This document shows positions 22,786 through 32,600 of a stretch of DNA of 64,000 nucleotides, one piece after another (positions within the stretch are counted from its first letter, which is position 1; each line of letters begins with the position of its first letter). Source of the DNA: Drosophila persimilis (lineage: Eukaryota > Arthropoda > Insecta > Diptera > Drosophilidae); NCBI RefSeq assembly GCF_003286085.1, contig NW_020825321.1:1674001-1738000 (forward strand), in the 5' to 3' direction. The position numbers and the translations under genes are program-made. Under the pieces are notes generated by a model. That model was not told the origin of the DNA, did not search any database, and saw only the letters and a list, made by a program, of their open reading frames with translations.

Positions 22786-23556
22786 AATAAGATTACAGAA
22801 AAGAAACTACCAAGAGTGACAAGCTATGTACACATAGAGGTTGCTCTGCAAAGAAAACAGAACATGCTGAAGTACAGCAGCGTTTTGCCCACCCTACCTT
22901 GACCATCTGGGCTGCAAAGCCATATTAGTGGCCGATGATCCCTAAAACCCCCAGACTCACTTCATTTCCATAATCCACTCGGCATGGCGCCCTAAAATAA
23001 TTTAGTTCATTATCGATTTCATTTTAAAACTTATTTATTACTTCCAACAGGGGCATTTCCCTACTCTATTTAAACTCCCAATTGACTCAAAAACTAGTTT
23101 AGCGAACAACAGAATTCAAGAATATTTCAAGTTGGAAATTATAATAATAATAATAATTATTAAAATAGAAGAATTATAAATAAATATAAAAAAAAGAATT
23201 AAAATATGTATGTAATATAAAATAACCAGTATATGTATATAGGAGGTAGCCGCTAAACTGGCGTACAAATTTAAAAGAGCATTTATGACCACAAAAAAAA
23301 CCCACGGTTACTGTTCTTGCTCTCTCTTTCGGCATGTGGATCTGCCCAACTGATTTACCTCTCCCCTTCCTTCTTTCCTATACCTCTCCTTCTCTCCCGC
23401 TCATGCATGCATTTTACTAAAACTTTGCCTATTGGCTCATGGGTAAGATTTTTTCTGGTTTTTTTTTCTCTACTTTTTTTTTCCACTGAGCCAGATCGGC
23501 CGAGGGCGAGATATTAACGCAAAAAAAATTTGGGACAAAAAAAAAATGTTCGTTAT
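22786..23556. other. Unassigned AT-rich stretch
   Basis: No supported gene. It contains a short (AAT)n tract near 23142-23160, pyrimidine-rich runs at 23345-23400 and 23440-23490, and a plus-strand TGGCGCCC word at 22985. Could include the LTR implied by the motif at 22767-22785. Confidence 0.3.
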
Positions 23557-23625
23557 TCCGCTTTAGTTTCGCAGCTTCCCGGGACCGACGATGCTGCTGA
23601 TGCACTAAGTCGGACCCACAGCTGG
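23557..23625 (+). pseudogene. Short gypsy RNase H-end relic
   Basis: Codons read SQLPGTDDAADALSRTHSW. The pattern P-G-x-x-(N/D)-x-x-A-D-A-L-S-R is the usual end of the RNase H domain of Ty3/gypsy pol, just before the integrase. The remainder of the 23530-23847 frame shows nothing I recognise, so only this small block is supported. Confidence 0.45.
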
Positions 23626-23919
23626 AGCGGCGATCTATTCTCTGCCTTGAGTGCTGCTCTGCGCCAGCGGCGAATTCGTTCTGTTCTTGTGCTTTTTCGG
23701 GAGCGCAGTCTCTTCTCTTCCCTTTCTATGTACTTGGCCAGCTGGTTGTTGCTGTGGACGGCTCGGTCATCGATCCCAATTATCTGTTTCTTCTTTTCGC
23801 CCTTGGAAATCTTCTTGGCACAAAGTGCCAATTCTGTAATAAAATAAAGCCCATTGTGATGGACCTATTTCAGGCTGAGGTAAGCTTAGTCACGTCCAGG
23901 GGTCAATCCACAAGAAATT
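23626..23919. other. Unassigned stretch
   Basis: Frames on both strands overlap here without family motifs. Possibly the continuation of the gypsy relic on the left. Confidence 0.3.
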
Positions 23920-24612
23920 TGTAGAAATGGATGGAACCTTAAGGTTCGTTGGGGGGGCGGCCTATCGCAGAGAGGTGGATCGGGGCTGGAGTGAACGTCG
24001 CTCGTCGTGCATACGAAACGGCGTGCGTGGACTCGGGGTGGGGTAGTGTCGGTGCCTCGGCTAGTTGGAGTGAACTTACGCAATTGGGTGTTACCTTAGT
24101 AATTCGACACTTTATTATAATTCTTAGCACTTTAAATGAACTTAGTTTAATTGGTCGCCGGTGTTTCTTGTGGGTTCCGGGTACAACGTCTGTACTCCGA
24201 ACCAGGTCTCTGCGCAAGCTTTGGTCCGACGTCTGTACTCTGAGCCGGGTTTCTGCGTAAGCTGCTTCTTGGTTCTCGTCGTCGTCTTTTTATAGGCCCG
24301 TATTGCTGGGTCTGCGGGCTTGAAAATGCACTTCCGCATCGGGGTGCACTTTGCCGTTCTTGGCGATCGTCGCAGATTTTCGCGGCGTCATCTTTCTGCA
24401 GTTGATGAACCCGGAAGACCGCACTTTGCCGATGGCTTGGCCTGGAGTGGGGAAAGTCCGCGTGACCTGATGTCTTTGGTCAGCGTTATGGAGTTGGCGC
24501 GTGTTGATCGGTGGCTGCGTGCGGAGAGGGGGCGTTGATTGTGGGGTGTGGTGCGATGCGCTCATTATAAGTCGGGGGACGGATTGTATCGAAACCTTTT
24601 AGGTTCGTTACA
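23920..24612 (-). mobile_element. Candidate LTR of unknown element
   Basis: 693 bp bounded by TG (TGTAGAAATGG at 23920) and CA (TTCGTTACA at 24612). Both ends carry related blocks: AACCTTAAGGTTCGTT near 23936 and AACCTTTTAGGTTCGTT near 24594. On the minus strand a TATAAAAA box lies at 24287-24294. Inside is an imperfect 43-bp tandem repeat (about 24184-24226 and 24228-24270, built on GTCTGTACTC and GCGTAAGC/GCGCAAGC words). No coding content and no second copy in the window, so the LTR call is tentative. Confidence 0.35.
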
Positions 24613-24728
24613 CCATGTTCCATTCAACACCACCTAGCGACAACTAAAAACCCCAATGTCCAACTTACCGCTATGTTGCGATTGGCACTCTTGTTATATG
24701 AACTTGCATATGGCCGTCCGAAAAAAAA
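24613..24728. other. Short unassigned spacer
   Basis: About 115 bp with no frame or match noted, ending in an A-rich run at 24721-24730 next to the Gyp-B LTR. Confidence 0.3.
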
Positions 24729-25191
24729 GAGAACACTGGGACGCCCCCTTAATGGGGTGGCAAATTTCTTTTCGATTTGGTTAGTTTCCTTATGGTATAA
24801 TTTGAAAGCAACACGATTCTTCTTTCTTTTTTTTTTTTTTGATTTGGCACTGGCGCGAGGTTTAGTTTTGTTTTTCCGCTAATATTTCCTCTTTCGACAC
24901 TACCTACTGAAGTGGGGCCTAAAATCGAAAAAAGCGAACGTAGCTGGACTTGCATCCACGAACCCGCCTAACAGCGAAAGTGCCAACCACCATTTCACTC
25001 GAATTAACATAACCGCGGTCTATTCTCTCCATAGTCCGACCGTCTGCCCAAAAAGTACCCGCCGATCACGAGCAATAACCGCTCTAACCGCAATTACGAT
25101 ATTCCCTGGATTTAAAATTTTTGTTTAGTTTTTTTCGTTCCTTTTTTATTGTTTTAGTAAGGTTGTTGTACCTGGTTCAAGCGTAACTACA
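24729..25191 (-). mobile_element. Gyp-B LTR, solo
   Basis: Matches 12892-13386 and 17560-18054 over its whole length except for about 25 bp missing near the left end (GAACACTGGGACG in place of the longer form). It is more diverged than the two tandem copies, which are near-identical to each other. It ends at AACTACA, immediately followed by element X. There is no adjoining Gyp-B internal sequence, so it looks like a solo LTR or an end left by deletion. Confidence 0.65.
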
Positions 25192-25635
25192 GAAGTTGGA
25201 GTCCACTGCAATCAAAGCGCCTCCTCTACGTGAGACGAACAGTAATTTCTAAACTTTGAGACCGACCTGCTTAAACTTCGAAGATGAAGAAATCGCTTTT
25301 GGGCCATTTCTCGGCAGTACAATAAGATGGGTTAAATATGTGAAACCACAGGAGGAGAGTGCTGAGCTTCATGAGTAGTACTCTATTTATAATTCTGAAA
25401 TGAGAATAAGCTAATAATAAGCCACCACCAATTGCTCCTGTGAAAATATAACAGACTAAAAAAACATACATACATCTTGAATGATGCTTATTTACTGTAA
25501 TAAGTAATTTAAGCATCTCGACCTTCAGCCCATTAAGAGCCTATGGTAATTTAAGAAAATTTAGTTTTTTGAGTGGTCTTAAATAATGATAGAAAACAAA
25601 TTAACAGCGATTTCTTAGCAAATCTCGCCGCAAAC
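25192..25635 (-). mobile_element. Element X, left part, interrupted by LOA-A
   Basis: Matches 5283-5560 at its left and 48031-48414 at its right, giving the longest link between the endonuclease-like and non-coding parts of X. It ends at GCAAACTA, where the LOA-A (TTAGG)n tail starts. X resumes at about 29119 beyond LOA-A. Confidence 0.65.
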
Positions 25636-25753
25636 TAGGTTAGGTTAGGTAGAGGCGGCTGCCAGGCTCGCTCGGAGCCCGGCACACTTATGCCGATTTC
25701 GGCCCGTTGTGATACCGCTTACGATCATTCCCTCCCTGCAGTGAGATTTCATG
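25636..25753 (-). mobile_element. LOA-A minus copy 4: 3' UTR and (TTAGG)n tail
   Basis: Read on plus: AGGTTAGGTTAGGT followed by a GC-rich 3' UTR with the words CTCGCTCGGAGCCCGGC and TTTCGGCCCGTTGTGATACC that recur in every LOA copy in the window. On the element strand it ends in CCTAACCTAACCT. Confidence 0.8.
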
Positions 25754-27750
25754 TCAACAGTTGACCCATACAGATGCTCTTATAAAGTTTGCGATCTTTC
25801 TGGGACATAGCGTGGACATCTCCCAGATGTGGTTTAGAAAGGCGGAGCCCAAGTGATGCAGACTCCTTCTCCTGAGAGCTGGACAGGAACAGATCAGGTG
25901 TTCCACTGTCTCCTCCTCGTCCTCGTCTCTGCAGCTGCGGCAGAAATCGTTGTATGGGGCACCCAGCCTACTTGCGTGAGTGCCTACTAGCCAGTGTCCT
26001 GTTAAGGAACGTATGACCGCGCTGCACCTTTCCCTGCCTACTTTGCAGAGCTCTGCGGTGCGCTTCTTATCTATGGTCGGCCATGTTTGCCGAGCTGTGC
26101 GACAACGTGGCCATATTTGCCACTTGTTGTCTGTTAGTCGCATGTACTGCTCTTTTATGATGAGCTTGCAGCTGGCCATAGGCATACAAATATCCTCCTT
26201 ATCTTGGATAGTACCAGATCTGGCCATCTGATAGCAAATTGCTGAGCCATCTCGTGAAGAGATCTGCGGCACTTCGCCACAGTAGACGAGTTCGAGGAGA
26301 TCGCGTTGAGCCAAGCTGCGGGCTATCGCTGTAGATGTTTAGATTGGTTGCCGTGGTGGTAACCGTGTGAAGGCAGTACAGAGCCTCCCTGATTGCTGTA
26401 ACTTTCGTTTGGAAGACGCTACAGTGATCCGACAGCCTGAAAGATTGCCTTATGTTTAGCTGTTCAGAGTAGATTCCTCCTCCAACCCTGCCGTCCAGCA
26501 TTGAGCCATCCGTGAAGCTGCTTATGGCCCCGTCTGGGCCGGGGAGTCCCTCGAGCCATTAGTCTCTATGAGGGATAATTGTGCTGAATGGCCGTGGAAC
26601 TTGATAGTCCGCTCTTGCTGGGACCATGTTGTTTTTATTTAGTATAGATGAGTGACCTATGTGCTGAGGTACCCATTGTTCAGAGTCTCTAAGACGTATT
26701 GCTGCCATTTCTGCCCGTTCCTTTCCTTCGAGGTCAAGGCTTTTGAGGCATAACATGGCGTTTAGCGCATCATTTGGTGTGGTTCGAAGAGCTCCACTGA
26801 TGCAGAGGGCGGCCGTTCGCTGAACTTTGCCCAGCTGATTGGTGATCGTCCTTTTTGTTAGGGCAGGCCACCAGACAGTAACTCCGTAGAGTATTATAGG
26901 TCTGACTATTGCCAGATATATCCATCGGACTATGCTTGGGTTCATGTCCCACTTTAGGCCGATAGCTTTTTTGCAAGTATAGAGTGCTGTCGTTGCCTTC
27001 TTCACTCTATCCTTGACATTCAGATTCCAGTTAAGCTTTTTGTCAATTACCAACCCTAAGTACCTGGCACTTTCTCTGAAGGAGAGCCTCTAACCATTTA
27101 GCATTGGGGTGTTGAGGGGAGGGACCTTGTGAATTGAATTATTTGTGAATAACACGAGTTCCGTTTTCGAGGGATTTAGTCCCAACCCGCGCGGTTCTGT
27201 CCATCCAGACAATCCAGCAAGGTTTGCGGTCATTAGGTCGCATAGTGTTTGGGGGTATTTCCCCGCAAAGATAATTGCAACGTCGTCCGCGTATGCCACT
27301 ACTTTACAGCCCCCCTCTTCCTGGTCGCATAGAATCTTATTGACTTTCATGTTCCACAGAAGAGGAGACAGAACTACACCTTGCGGTGTTCCTCTGTTGA
27401 CATACCTTGACTGGGTGGACGATCGCATCGATGATGTCACCGTCCTGCGTATGAGCAACTGATCAATGAGCATCACCAAGTGACGGTCCACCCCCAGGTC
27501 AGTCAGGACTTCTGTAATGGCGCCTAGCACAACGTTGTTAAAGGCTCCCTCGATATCGAGAAAAGCTTTATGTAAGTATTCTTTGAGATGCAGAGATTTT
27601 TCTACGGTCGAAATTACTTCATGATGTGCCGTTTCCGTAGATTTTCCTTTCCGGTAGGCATGCTGCGCACTGGAGTACAGCTGAGGATTTATGGTTGTCC
27701 GTAGTTGTAACCCGATATGTCTCTCAAAGGTTTTGAGTAGTTAAGACGAT
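25754..27750 (-). pseudogene. LOA-A minus copy 4: RT, RNase H and C-terminal domain
   Basis: Minus strand. 27531-27750: RT fingers (QHAYRKGKSTET, FLDIEGAFNN). 27090-27530: RT palm (NRGTPQGVVLSPLLWN and VVAYADDVAIIFAGK with the catalytic Asp pair). 26559-27053: thumb and connection (VIDKKLNWNLNVKDRVKKATTALYTCKK, YGVTVWWPAL). 26199-26501: RNase H. 25754-26314: C-terminal Cys-His domain. Frames break near 27090 (stop at MLNG), 26560 and 26315, and the GPPIS-type start of RT before LLKTFERHIG is missing through a deletion at about 27750. LOA ORF2 normally reads endonuclease-RT-RNase H in one frame, so this copy is dead. Confidence 0.88.
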
Positions 27751-28520
27751 AAACTGATGCCTTGAAGGCTTTGTTGCACGCATCCGTAAACCTGTTCACA
27801 AGACGGTTTAGGTTGTCTTACGTGTTCGGGCAATTGGGGGCGTTAGGAGGGAGTAGTTTCTCCAGGGTTGTGCTATATTTTTCCCAGTTGGCTTTTCTGG
27901 GGTTGATATAGTCGGTGGGTTTGGGGATCTCGAAGGATAATATCGTCTCGATATACCTGTGGTCTGAGAAGGAGTGGTCTCCTAGGACTTTCCAGCTCTT
28001 GATTGTGTCTAGCAGTTTGTTTGACACTAGAGTGAGGTCAATGACCTCCTGCCGATTTTTAATTATAAACGTGGGGTCGTTGCCCCGATTGCAAATGAAT
28101 AAATTTGAGTTCAGGATGAAGCTGAACAGTGACTCACCCTTTACATTCGTGTCCGTGCTCCCCCATTGGGAGTGGTGGGCGTTGGCATCGCAACCTATAA
28201 GTAGGTCTTTGTCCGTCCTTTCGCTGTCGCTGGCTATTTTGCGAACAAGGTCGTTGGCAGGATCATCCTCCTCGTGGGCCATATAGGACGCCACCAGCCT
28301 GAGATAATTCCCGTTTAGCTCTAGGCTTGCCGCCGTGTTATCGCCATCGCTATAATTATGGAGCAGAAAGATATTTAAATGCTTTCTCGCAAGTATGCAG
28401 GTACGGACTTTAACTTCATTTGGTATACAATGATCTTGTATTCCATAGTCCCCAATCCACAGACCTTGCTTCCTACCACGCAAGGCTCCTGGATCGGGTA
28501 TGAGAGCAGCCGATGCTGCT
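27751..28520 (-). pseudogene. LOA-A minus copy 4: APE endonuclease of ORF2
   Basis: Minus-strand frame 27818-28633, of which the ORF2 part begins about 28560 (MVLRILQKNLHPCKAASAAL). Endonuclease motifs: LLIGCDANAHHSQWGS (catalytic Asp and Asn, like GDFNAHH in related elements), NRGNDPTFIIKNRQEVIDLTL, and the C-terminal catalytic His block DHSFSDHRYIET. The EPWI block near the start is deleted. The domain nicks target DNA to start target-primed reverse transcription. Confidence 0.85.
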
Positions 28521-29118
28521 TTACAGGGGTGGAGATTTTTTTGAAGGATCCTTAGGACCATCTTCAAGATTCTCCACCACCGTAATGTCTGTGTCCGAGT
28601 CGTCTGAGACTCTCTCTCGGCACATTGACTCAAAGTCGAGCATCAGCTCCGTCTCCGAAGAGAAGCCTTCCTGGTCTGGCTCTAGCTCCGCTTTGTACAC
28701 CTTGATGGTGACCGAGCTGAAGCCGAAGTTAAGCTCTCCTTTTGCTGCCTCTATTGGGGGCAGTGACCCTTTATTGAGAACGAGCACTGCCTGGTTAGTC
28801 GGCCCTTGTGTCGTCTCCACCTTGGCTACCTTCCAATCCGAGGTCGCTAGTCCTGGGTTTCATCTTTGCAACATCTTCAGGATACGTTCTGGCTCCTTGA
28901 AGGTAGCCGGCACCCAAATTCTGGCCCTCGGTCTGCTGGGCACCTCGCTCCAGTCGACTGCGACGAGTTTCGCCCCAGCATAGACCTCGCCGACCTGCGC
29001 TACCGCCGCTTTACAAAGCTTTACAGAGCGCTCGTCTTCGCAGGCAATTATCATGACGTTGGAACCACCCCATGTCCTTGCAAACTGGCGGTGGTCCTGG
29101 GTCTTTGTCGAGGAGGTC
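28521..29118 (-). pseudogene. LOA-A minus copy 4: ORF1 C-terminal part
   Basis: Minus-strand frames 28860-29123 and 28521-28820, separated by a stop (after KMLQR at 28860). The second frame matches the ORF1 of LOA-C at 53608-54099 (shared IEAAKGELNFGFSSVT and DADITVVENM/DTDITVVENL), identifying it as the LOA ORF1 nucleic-acid-binding protein. The first frame has an RRM-like beta-alpha-beta look (NVMIIACEDERSVKLCKAAV), which I state only as an impression. The ORF1 N-terminus is missing; homology ends at about 29118 where element X resumes, so this copy is 5'-truncated. Confidence 0.7.
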
Positions 29119-29620
29119 GACAACTATGACTAATAAAAATTGATGTTTAATAACCACAACAAGATTTTTCTGTTTTGCGAGTATGCAATTATCGTGCTAA
29201 ATGCCGAAGTAAGAGCCAAATGAAAACAATAATAAAACTTTGTCAAAACAAAGTATTTGTATTTTGGTATTTGGTATTTCTTTATCTCAGATATTTGCAT
29301 AGATAACATTTTCAATCTCTGTCAATTATTGATTCCCAAATTTCATCCAAATCGACTGCAGTTTAAGAGCGGCCCTTAATGCTTTTTCTTTGTATCAAAA
29401 AAATTACATCATTAGATGTGAGGTCTGGGACCGTCATTTTAATGCTTCCAATTCCTCAGCTATGCAGTAATTTCCGCAAGGGAATTTCCGTCGGTTTACG
29501 TATAATAATAAGTCGGCAGTTTCGGCTCCAAATTTTCGTTTTCTGTGTAGGTTCCTTGTTAGTTCTTCCTATATCGTCCATGTCGTAATTGTTTCGAGTA
29601 GTTTCTTAGTTTTTATTTTG
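29119..29620 (-). mobile_element. Element X, right part (fused to BEL-A)
   Basis: Resumes exactly where X left off at 25635 (compare 48406-48957): GACTAATAAAAATTGATG and onward. Flanks of LOA-A read CAAACTA on the left and CAACTATGACTAA on the right, consistent with a short, slightly mutated target duplication. It ends at 29620 at the same X/BEL-A junction as 3114/3115. Confidence 0.65.
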
Positions 29621-30162
29621 TTAGAGAAGGTTAACTATTTCACGGATTCCACAATTGTGTTAAATTGGCTAACGTCACATGTTAGTCGATAGACCACCTT
29701 CGTTGCCAACAGGGTTGCTCAAACGTATACAGGATTGGTTTAAGGTCGACACAAAATCAAACCCTGCAGATATTGTATCAAGGGGATTATTGGTAATTGA
29801 ATTGAGCCAACGATGTGGTGGAACAGTCCAGAATTTTTAATGGACGCAGCAGATGACTGGGCAAAATTTAATTGGAGTGAGGAAATACAAACATAGCCGG
29901 AGGAGAGGAAATGTAAGTTCTCGCTGACAGTTGGTAAGGTAGAGGGTAATGAGAAGTTAGATGTCGTGGGGAGATGCAAATTTGCAAATGATTTCCTCAA
30001 ATTGCAGGAAGTTTTTAGCTATATTTTTCGCTGGCGTAGAATATCGTTGAGATCGAACTCAAATGCAACAGGCAATCTTACTGCAGCTGAAATGGACGGC
30101 GGATTGCGCTATATTGTGTATAATGTGCAGCAGCTGAGATTGCACGAGGAATTCATAAAGAC
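29621..30162 (+). pseudogene. BEL-A copy 3: RNase H end and integrase linker
   Basis: Plus strand, nearly identical to 3115-3655. RNase H block YFTDSTIVLNWL, then KFANDFLKLQEVFSYIFRWRRI and AAEMDGGLRYIVYNVQQLRLHEEF. It contains a stop in RNase H (TAG in place of TGG near 29690). At 30162 it is cut by the 5'-truncated end of LOA-B, so the integrase is lost. Confidence 0.85.
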
Positions 30163-31567
30163 AGTTACTTCGAAGCTCGCGAGTCCGGGCACAGTGAAAT
30201 CCGCCGAGCACATAGAGAAGTCTCTAGAGACCCTATCCAACGCGTTACTGGACGCCTACCACACATGGTGCAAGCCCTTGAGGACGAAGAAGAGGTCCAA
30301 GCCACTCTGGTGTAGCCGGGATCTCTCTCTTCAAAGGGACAACCACAAGGAATTCTTTAAGATTGCCAAAGAAGCGAACGAAGGGATCGTCTATGAGGAA
30401 TACAGACTCCTGCTCAGGAGCTACAAGAAGGAAATATGCAAAGAACAACGGAACTCGTGGAGAACCTTCTGCTCCAACATCGAGAAAGTACCATCATGCC
30501 TGTACTAAAGCGAAATCGGTGGAGACCGCACTACACTCGGTAGTAGCTACCATTGAGAAAGCCCTTCACAATAAAAAGTATGCACTGGGAGTATTCGAAG
30601 CATTTAACAACATGACTACGAAAGCAATAAAAAATCGCCTGGTAGCGACTAATACACACACAGCAATCAACCTGTAGATAAGGAACCTCCTAGGTTGCAG
30701 ACGGGTGTAATCAGAGTGGGGCACCGCTTCCATGGTAAAAGAGGCACACCGCAGGGTGGAATCCTGTCGCCCCTCCTGTGAAATCTGGTGGTCGACGACC
30801 TCTTCAAGAGGTAAGAAAGGAAGGCCCCAATAATAACAACTTATGCGGACGTCATAAGCATACTTATTACGGATGTTTGCCCATCGACCCTCAGCTCACT
30901 AATGGAACGTACACTCAGGGAGATACGCGAGTGGGCGGAAGAAGTGGGACTCAGTATCAACGCGGACAAGACGGACCTCATCTTCTTTACCAAGAGGTAC
31001 GAGGTACCGATATGGACCCCCCTGAAGATCAATCAAACTAGGTTAACCCCAAAAACACAAGTCAAATACCTGGGCACAGTACTGGATAGTAAACTGGCAT
31101 GGAAATCCAATGTATTGGATAGGGTGAAGAAGGCCACCATTGCGCTTTACGCATCCAAGAAGATGCTCAGCAGCACATGGGGCCTGTCTCCGGCTCTGAT
31201 GCATTGGATTTACATCTCGGTGGTGCGACCAACTCTGCTGTATGGAGTCTTAGTGTGGTAGCAAGCTACAGGAAAGAAAACGTATCATAAGCTTATGGAA
31301 AGAACTCGGCGACAGGCTCTGCTCTGTATTACGGGGGCGCTGAGGTCAACCCCAATAAAAGCACTCGAAACTGTACTCGGAATCGACCACCAGGACATTC
31401 ACGCTCGCCTGAGTGGGGGAAAGGCAGCACAGCGCCTCATCGCATCAGGAAATCTGTCGCCACAAGGATACGGGCATAGTTCAATTGGAAGGGAAATTAC
31501 CAGATCAACTGATTGCATGACCCCCCAAACTTGCCTCGACGTAAAAACAACCGCATCTTTGGGACCT
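30163..31567 (+). pseudogene. LOA-B ORF2, first part (5'-truncated)
   Basis: Plus strand, a second, more diverged LOA subfamily. Starts in the endonuclease-RT linker (30163-30508, SKPLWCSRDLSLQRDN, FFKIAKEANEGI). RT blocks follow with many breaks: TPQGGILSPLL near 30755, a mutated YADD near 30840 (TYADVISILI-like), then 30902-31261 (WAEEVGLSINADKTDLIFFTK, VKYLGTVLDSKLAWKS, WIYISVVRPTLLYGVLVW) and 31295-31576. A large part of the RT fingers is missing between 30508 and 30680. The frame at 31567 (SLGP) continues perfectly at 34432 once the nested LOA-A is removed. Confidence 0.85.
31560..31567 (+). repeat. Target-site duplication of nested LOA-A, left
   Basis: TGGGACCT, repeated at 34424-34431 on the other side of the inserted LOA-A. 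Confidence 0.85.
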
Positions 31568-32207
31568 CTGGTCTGATGAGCTCGTGAGGTAGCTCAAAGG
31601 GGGCCTAGCTGAGGCCACCGGACGGGTCGCGGGTTGCGGATAGCGAACGGCCTACCTCGGTAGGTCAGCTGCGAATAAGCGGGCATCCCTCACGGGAGAG
31701 TACCGAAATAAGCAGTCCCGGACAGCCAGCGGGTGTTTGCTAGGTAGCAGCACTGACGATGCGCTTGTGATGCCGCCTCAATAAGTAGCTCACACACTCC
31801 CATCCATACACAATACCTACCCACATCCCAACCCCCACACCCACCTCACACCGGGCCGGACTAGGTGTGTTACTCGACCCGTGCCGAGAGTCAGCCTGGC
31901 TGGGGGCCCGGTATAAAAACTAGCCCAGTCGCTAACGGAGGGCTCAGGGACTTGGCAGCCCCCTAATGATGCCTTCTAATGATGCCTTACCCGGGCAACG
32001 TGGATCTCTGCCCGGGCTGACCTTTCCCTTTCTCTGCATCTCGTGGGAACAGGATGTATAATAACAAGAACAAAAACCAAAAAACTAACAAAAAAAACAA
32101 ATGAGTGCGGCGCTCCCCAAATGCCAACTGGGAGCAATCCCAAGCTCGGAAAGGCAGCGGCCCAAAGGCCTGGCCCAACCGGCTCTATAGTAGGGAATAC
32201 CTGAAAG
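31568..32207 (+). mobile_element. LOA-A plus copy: 5' UTR
   Basis: GC-rich, no frame, from the target-site duplication to the ORF1 start. It contains a C/A-rich run near 31800-31850. Because the insertion is bounded by a target duplication and starts with a long non-coding leader, this may be a true element 5' end and not a truncation. LOA elements are expected to carry an internal promoter here, but I cannot point to one. Confidence 0.6.
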
Positions 32208-32600
32208 GTGGAAGGTGCCTGTGCGAACCCGAGGGGGTCCCATCCCGAATCCGGTGTGGGTGGCAAGGTAACTCCCGAAGCTGACACCTTGGAAGGAAAG
32301 CTAAGCAATATTGCGGCTGCCCGACCTTCTGGTAAAGCGGAGGGGGTTAACTTGCCGTCGACAAGCGCCCAAGCCAGACGCTACATATATGCCGAAAAGA
32401 GGAGTGCAGGGCACATACTCCGTCGGCAACACGCCAGCAGTGAAGCCAGCCCATCAGCCGACTGGCTGAAGAAGGTGGAATGGGCTTCGGCCGTGCTCCC
32501 GGAGTTCACCTTAGAACAGAAAAAGGTGGCTCCCCAAGCCAAGAGGCAGCGCTCGCAGGAGACACCGGGACCGGTAGCAAAGCGCTCCAGAGTGCTGCCA
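32208..32600 (+). pseudogene. LOA-A plus copy: ORF1 N-terminus fused to RT by deletion
   Basis: Frame 32208-32672. The first 125 or so codons are ORF1-like: low-complexity N-terminus, SADWLKKVEWASAVLPEF, and a basic nuclear-localisation-like patch (KRQRSQETPGPVAKRSR). At about 32600 the sequence jumps to the RT palm (RGTPQGGVLSPLLWN in another frame), deleting the rest of ORF1, the endonuclease and the RT fingers. An internal-deletion derivative. Confidence 0.6.

Noticed and set aside
23317-23847. Plus-strand frames as a host gene with signal peptide
   Set aside because: Low-complexity pyrimidine tracts give hydrophobic-looking codons. The only recognisable block is a gypsy RNase H end (ADALSR).
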